Origin: JBNKLG01 sp050292235
Lineage (GTDB): Bacteria > Pseudomonadota > Gammaproteobacteria > Chromatiales > Chromatiaceae
Direction: 5' to 3'
NCBI GenBank assembly: GCA_050292235.1
Contig: JBNKLG010000092.1
Location: 1-10,014 of the forward strand
DNA length: 10,014 nucleotides
This document shows, in pieces, positions 6,835-10,014 of the stretch. Made by a program: the position numbers and the translations under genes. Position 1 is the stretch's first letter. Each line of letters starts with the position of its first letter. Under the pieces are notes generated by a model, which did not search any database, was not told where the DNA came from, and saw only the letters and a list, made by a program, of their open reading frames with translations.

Positions 6835-7158
6835 TCAGTGCCCGCTGCTCAACATGGTCAGGGGGATGGCGACGGGATCTGGGTTCTGCATTTTGAACAC
6901 CTTGAACACCTTCTCGGTGATGGCGTTGGAGGTGACAAAATCCCCATAGGCCGCCTTCAACAGATCCGAATAAAGCGTCCGCTGGGCCGCCTCCTCTTCC
7001 GGCAGAGGCTCCGCCTGGGCCAGGTAGTCATGAAAGCGTTGCAGGATATGCAGACGATTCACATGCACCACGGCAGGCTCATAGTCGACGCCGAAATAGT
7101 CGAGAAAGTCCTCGGCCGTGTTGAGTTCATCCAGATCCAGTTCCAGTTCAGTGGTCAT
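6835..7158 (-). CDS. nifW: NifW, nitrogenase-protective/stabilising protein
   Basis: A 107-residue NifW, the usual size for the family. NifW associates with the MoFe protein and is linked to its maturation or oxygen protection. Recognisable blocks are AEDFLDYFGVDYEP (15-28), VVHVNRLHILQRFHDYL (30-46) and FKVFKMQNPDPVAIPL (85-100). The ATG has GGAG eight bases upstream. The start overlaps the end of the preceding TPR-like gene by 11 bp. Confidence 0.93.
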   Translation of the reverse strand: MTTELELDLDELNTAEDFLDYFGVDYEPAVVHVNRLHILQRFHDYLAQAEPLPEEEAAQRTLYSDLLKAAYGDFVTSNAITEKVFKVFKMQNPDPVAIPLTMLSSGH

Positions 7159-7657
7159 CGTGTGTCTCCGATTGATGTACGGTTGAGGCCATCTCCATCA
7201 GTGGCCGGGTCCCCAAACGATCCTGGTCATCCCACTCCAGGACTTTACGAAAATAGGCCTGGGCCTGCTCCGGCCGCCCCAAACGCATCTCCAGAAAGCC
7301 AGCCCCTTTGAGGGCCAGTAGATAAAAGCGTAGTCCGGGCATATCCCGGCTGCCATCGGCACTGTCCCGATCCAACGCCTGCCAGTCCGAAGGAAACCCC
7401 AGACGTTTGGCGTAGAGGCTCAGCACCCGCTGGGCCACCAGCAGCGATTCCGCCAGCCGATGCTGGTAATAGAAGTAACGGTAGAGCGCCACCAGCACCA
7501 GGGGTTGCTCCGGTTCCAGAAAATTGGCCCGCATCAACGCGGCCTCGGCCTGGGGCGATCCATATTCCGCCGCCGCCCGATCCAGGCATTGGCGGGTCTC
7601 CTCACCAATAGCCTCATCGAAATAGAGCGCCTCGGCCTCAAAATCCAACAAGTCCAC
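7148..7657 (-). CDS. Uncharacterised helical TPR-like protein of the nif operon
   Basis: I know no name for this 169-residue protein. It is predicted all-helical. Two paired-helix segments (about 48-85 and 107-140) have tetratricopeptide-like spacing of small and bulky residues, notably LALKGAGFLEMRLGRPEQAQ followed by AYFRKVLEWDD, ending in DRLGTRPL. No signal peptide or membrane helix is visible, so it should be a cytoplasmic adaptor. I choose the GTG at 7657 as start, not the in-frame TTG at 7678. The GTG lies two bases after the cysE stop with GAGGG seven bases ahead, whereas the TTG has no ribosome site and lies inside cysE. Its end overlaps nifW by 11 bp. In the Azotobacter cluster cysE1 is followed directly by nifW, so this is an addition there. 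A scaffold or chaperone role in nitrogenase maturation is inference from context only. Confidence 0.85.
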   Translation of the reverse strand: MDLLDFEAEALYFDEAIGEETRQCLDRAAAEYGSPQAEAALMRANFLEPEQPLVLVALYRYFYYQHRLAESLLVAQRVLSLYAKRLGFPSDWQALDRDSADGSRDMPGLRFYLLALKGAGFLEMRLGRPEQAQAYFRKVLEWDDQDRLGTRPLMEMASTVHQSETHDDH

Positions 7658-7659
7658 GC

Positions 7660-8433
7660 TCAGCCCTCGGATTCGCAAAGCTGACGGGCATCACAGTGGC
7701 CGCACTCCTCTTCCACCGCAGTCTCACCGACCCGCTGTTCCAAATGGCGGATACGATCCAGCAGACAGCCAATGGCCTCAGCCACCGGATCGGGAATCAG
7801 ATGATGATTCAAATCTATGCCATCCAGCGGCCTGCTCTCAGTCGCTACGGTACGGCTCTGCACTACCTTGCCGGGAATGCCCACCACCGTATTACCGGCG
7901 GAAACCGGAGCGATCACCACGGAGTTGGCACCAACCCGGACATCAGACTCCAGGGTGATGGGACCCAGAATCTTGGCCCCGGCACCGACCACCACCCGGT
8001 TGCCCAGGGTGGGATGGCGCTTGCCCGGATTCCAGGAGACCCCGCCCAGGGTGACCCCGTGATAGAGGGTGACATCATCCCCCACTTCGGCGGTCTCGCC
8101 GATGACCACCCCAGCACCGTGGTCGATAAAAAAGCGCCGCCCGATGGTGGCCGCAGGATGAATGTCCACAGAGGTCCAGATGCGGGCAATGTAGGCGAGA
8201 AAACGCGGCAGATAACGCCAGCCCCGTCGCCACAGACGATGGGCCAGACGATAGAGCAGGATCGCCTGGACACCGGGATAGGTGGTGATGACCTCAAATT
8301 TGGTACGGGCCGCCGGATCGCGCTGAAACACACAGCGGATGTCCTCTCTGATGCTGGCCCAGACCGAACGGGGAGAACGAGGGGTTTCGACGTCAGAATC
8401 AGTGGACTTGGTAACGCTTACTGCGGCATCCAT
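7660..8433 (-). CDS. cysE: Serine O-acetyltransferase (nif-linked CysE1/NifP type)
   Basis: A 257-residue enzyme that makes O-acetylserine from serine and acetyl-CoA, the first step of cysteine synthesis. In nif clusters the dedicated copy is thought to meet the high cysteine demand of NifS-driven Fe-S cluster assembly. The left-handed beta-helix is clear: DIHPAATIGRRFFIDHGAGVV (90-110), GETAEVGDDVTLYHGVTLGG (112-131) with the catalytic His105 and His125 region, and GIPGKVV (185-191). The C-terminus carries a helix (about 216-235) and then a cysteine-rich end C244-x2-C247-x5-C253, which I do not recall as typical. The ATG has GGAGG upstream and overlaps the nifV end by 16 bp. Confidence 0.93.
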   Translation of the reverse strand: MDAAVSVTKSTDSDVETPRSPRSVWASIREDIRCVFQRDPAARTKFEVITTYPGVQAILLYRLAHRLWRRGWRYLPRFLAYIARIWTSVDIHPAATIGRRFFIDHGAGVVIGETAEVGDDVTLYHGVTLGGVSWNPGKRHPTLGNRVVVGAGAKILGPITLESDVRVGANSVVIAPVSAGNTVVGIPGKVVQSRTVATESRPLDGIDLNHHLIPDPVAEAIGCLLDRIRHLEQRVGETAVEEECGHCDARQLCESEG

Positions 8434-9572
8434 ACGCCCTCCTCCGGCCCCATCTCCAAATAAAGACGTTGCAGATCAGACGCCAGCGGTGAGCGTTTGT
8501 GGCGCACCGCAAAATAGCGCACCCGCGACAGCAACAGCTCGGCCTGCTCGCGGCTCAGGACCACCCCCATATCGGCATAGGCCTGAATCACCGCCCGGCT
8601 GCCTGAATGCTTGCCCAGCACCAGACGGTGCTCGCGCCCCAGCTCGGCCGGATCCACCCCCTGGTAATTCTCCCGGTCCTTGATCAGCCCATCCACATGG
8701 ATGCCGGACTCGTGGGTAAAGACATCCTGCCCCACCAGACTCTTCTGACTGCCCACCAGGCGGCCCGAGGCCTGCTCCACCAGTTTCGACAATGTGTCAT
8801 AGTGGAGCATGTCGATCTCCCGACCCTGACCGAAAAAGCGGCGCAGCCCCATGACCACCTCTTCCAGAGGCGCATTGCCCGCCCGTTCGCCCAGACCGTG
8901 TACGGTGGTGTTTACATGGGTGGCACCGCCACGGATGGCCGCCAGGGTGTTGGCCGTCGCCAGGCCCAGGTCGTCATGGGCATGCATCTCGATCTCCATG
9001 TCGGTAATGCTGCGCAGCCCCTGCATGGCCTCGGCCACCCCGAAAGGTTCCATGATGCCAACGGTGTCGGCAAAACGAAAACGGCGGGCTCCGGCCCACT
9101 CCGCCCTCTCCACCACCTGCCAGAGAAACTCCGGGTCGGCCCGGGAGGCATCCTCACCGCCGATGCAGACCTCCAGCCCCAGCTCCAGCGCCTCAGCCAC
9201 CCGGGGGGCGATCTGGGCCAGCACCCACTCACGGGACTTGCCGAGCTTTTTCTGAATCTGCTGATCCGATACCGGCATGGAGAGATCCACCCGATCCACT
9301 TCCAGATCACGGCAGAGTTGAATATCGTGGGAGTTCATCCGGCACCAGACCATGAGTCTGGCCTGCTGCACCACGCCGGTCACGGCCTGAATGGCCTCGC
9401 GCTCTTCCGCACCCATGGCCGGAATACCGATCTCCAGCTCCGGCACCCCAATCTCATCCAGGGCAGCGGCGATGGCGAGCTTCTCTTCCAGCCGGAACGA
9501 TACCCCGGCGGACTGCTCACCATCCCGCAGCGTGGTGTCGTTGATCAAGATCTGGTTGTTGCGATGTCCCAT
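8418..9572 (-). CDS. nifV: NifV homocitrate synthase
   Basis: A 384-residue homocitrate synthase that condenses acetyl-CoA with 2-oxoglutarate to give homocitrate, the organic ligand of the FeMo-cofactor. Family motifs are INDTTLRDGEQ (10-20, metal-binding Asp12), MHAHDDLGLATANT (196-209, metal-binding His197 and His199) and GLGERAGNAPLEE (226-238). The length and the HESGIHVDG segment (287-295) fit NifV better than 2-isopropylmalate synthase, which has an extra regulatory domain; the nif context agrees. The ATG at 9572 has GAGGGG six bases upstream (9579-9584). A sigma-54 promoter ends about 30 bp before it, making nifV the first gene of a NifA-controlled unit of seven genes. Confidence 0.95.
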   Translation of the reverse strand: MGHRNNQILINDTTLRDGEQSAGVSFRLEEKLAIAAALDEIGVPELEIGIPAMGAEEREAIQAVTGVVQQARLMVWCRMNSHDIQLCRDLEVDRVDLSMPVSDQQIQKKLGKSREWVLAQIAPRVAEALELGLEVCIGGEDASRADPEFLWQVVERAEWAGARRFRFADTVGIMEPFGVAEAMQGLRSITDMEIEMHAHDDLGLATANTLAAIRGGATHVNTTVHGLGERAGNAPLEEVVMGLRRFFGQGREIDMLHYDTLSKLVEQASGRLVGSQKSLVGQDVFTHESGIHVDGLIKDRENYQGVDPAELGREHRLVLGKHSGSRAVIQAYADMGVVLSREQAELLLSRVRYFAVRHKRSPLASDLQRLYLEMGPEEGVWMPQ

Positions 9573-9600
9573 GGCAATCCCCTCGTTTTTCTTAGCTGTT

Positions 9601-9615
9601 GCAAGGGGAGTGCCA
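9601..9615 (-). promoter_or_regulatory. Sigma-54 (-24/-12) promoter of nifV operon
   Basis: On the minus strand TGGCAC-TCCCC-TTGC matches the RpoN consensus TGGCAC-N5-TTGC at every fixed base. Transcription would begin near 9589, leaving a leader of about 17 nt that contains the nifV ribosome site. The IHF and NifA sites upstream fit the same promoter. Confidence 0.92.
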
Positions 9616-9632
9616 TGATTTTTTTATTGAAG

Positions 9633-9645
9633 AATCAGTCTATTA
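9633..9645. promoter_or_regulatory. IHF binding site between NifA site and promoter
   Basis: The plus strand reads AATCAGTCTATTA, a full match to the IHF consensus WATCARN4TTR, in an AT-rich stretch. It lies between the activator site and the sigma-54 element, where IHF bends DNA to bring NifA to the polymerase in known nif promoters. Confidence 0.75.
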
Positions 9646-9686
9646 ATAAAATTGTCGCGGTAGGATTTCTGCCAGAGCCCAATAAT

Positions 9687-9702
9687 TGTCGTAAAGGCGA
9701 CA
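9687..9702. promoter_or_regulatory. NifA upstream activator sequence
   Basis: TGT-N10-ACA is matched exactly, and the symmetry extends inward and outward as TTGTCG-TAAAGG-CGACAA (9686-9703). Its centre is about 87 bp upstream of the -24/-12 element, in the usual range for NifA sites. Confidence 0.88.
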
Positions 9703-9720
9703 ATCACGGATTCGTTTTGG

Positions 9721-9810
9721 CAGGAGCCCACCCCCGTGGGCGATCTCTTTAAGCGCTGACGCATTGCCAGACCGTTGCCCAAGAGTTCGCCCGGAGGGCC
9801 GGGCTCCTAC
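9721..9810. repeat. Inverted pair of REP-like palindromes (REP doublet/REPIN-like)
   Basis: Two REP-like units face each other. The left one (9721-9747) is CAGGAG followed by the hairpin GCCCAC-CCCC-GTGGGC (9726-9741). The right one (9785-9810), read on the minus strand, is GTAGGA followed by the hairpin GCCCGG-CCCT-CCGGGC (9804-9789). The outer GGAGCCC/GGGCTCC and the inner flanks CGATCTCTT/AAGAGTTCG also pair with each other, so the whole 90 bp can fold. GTAGGAG-palindrome-CGAA is a common gammaproteobacterial REP design. The doublet lies just after the nifS stop and upstream of the NifA site. Confidence 0.8.
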
Positions 9811-9844
9811 GAACACCTGTGTGGTTATCCCTTTATCAACGCCA

Positions 9845-10014
9845 TCAGGCATAGGTCGGTGCAAAGGCCTGCCCCGGGTCGGCCACCGGGCCATCGCCGG
9901 ACCAGTAGGGGGAGAGTTTGCGCAGTTGGGCGATGATGGGCGGTACCGCCTCGATCACCCGTTCCACCTCTTCCATGCTGTTGTAGCGTGAAAAGGAGAA
10001 CCGGACCGAACCGT
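9845..10014 (-). CDS. nifS: NifS cysteine desulfurase, C-terminal end (partial)
   Basis: The last 55 codons and TGA stop (9845-9847) of a gene that continues beyond the window. The fragment begins GSVRFSFSRYNSMEEVERVI and continues through PPIIAQLRKLSPYWSGDG, which matches the C-terminal end of NifS-type cysteine desulfurases (the VRFSxSRYN block precedes the last helix). NifS is a PLP enzyme that releases sulfur from cysteine for nitrogenase Fe-S clusters with NifU. Its position ahead of nifV matches the nifU-nifS-nifV order of known clusters. Catalytic residues lie outside the window. Confidence 0.9.
   Translation of the reverse strand, partial: GSVRFSFSRYNSMEEVERVIEAVPPIIAQLRKLSPYWSGDGPVADPGQAFAPTYA

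Noticed and set aside
8607..9752. 381-codon open frame on the plus strand
   Set aside because: Antisense to nifV and its promoter; no recognisable family features.
9643..9894. 83-codon minus-strand frame between nifS and nifV
   Set aside because: It overlaps the nifS end in another frame and is composed of the REP doublet and the NifA site.

Overview
The window looks like the chromosome of a diazotrophic gammaproteobacterium. The gene order nifS-nifV-cysE-(new gene)-nifW-nifZ-nifM-clpX is the Azotobacter-type accessory nif block with one extra gene. The GC-rich coding sequence, a fused ATP sulfurylase/APS kinase of the proteobacterial type and a REP-doublet repeat would fit a sulfur-oxidising (Chromatiales-like) lineage, but that placement is inference. 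All confident genes lie on the minus strand.

Reading in the direction of transcription (right to left): 9845-10014 is the 3' end of nifS. The 272-bp gap after it holds a REP doublet and then a complete nif-type promoter: a NifA upstream activator site (9687-9702), an IHF site (9633-9645) and a perfect sigma-54 -24/-12 element (9601-9615), ending just before nifV. From nifV to clpX (9572-4272) seven genes overlap or abut, so they are almost certainly one operon driven mainly by that promoter. They supply homocitrate for FeMo-cofactor (NifV), O-acetylserine/cysteine for Fe-S assembly (CysE), nitrogenase maturation and folding factors (NifW, NifZ, NifM) and a nif-dedicated AAA+ unfoldase (ClpX2-like). 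An uncharacterised helical TPR-like protein is inserted between cysE and nifW.

Downstream, after a 228-bp gap, is a stand-alone CbiM/NikM-type metal-uptake gene with a fused C-terminal PDGLE domain (3135-4043), followed by a strong GC hairpin. After about 500 bp of non-coding DNA comes a bifunctional sat-cysC gene (903-2636). Its APS kinase half is intact, but its ATP sulfurylase half has lost the canonical catalytic motifs. The left end (69-506) carries a markedly AT-rich gene for a small two-helix membrane protein of unknown function, probably acquired horizontally.

The points most worth a second look are the degenerate ATP sulfurylase domain, the self-contained NifA/IHF/sigma-54 promoter inside the nifS-nifV gap next to a REP doublet, the unnamed TPR-like gene of the nif operon, and the altered substrate-recognition loop of the nif-linked ClpX.
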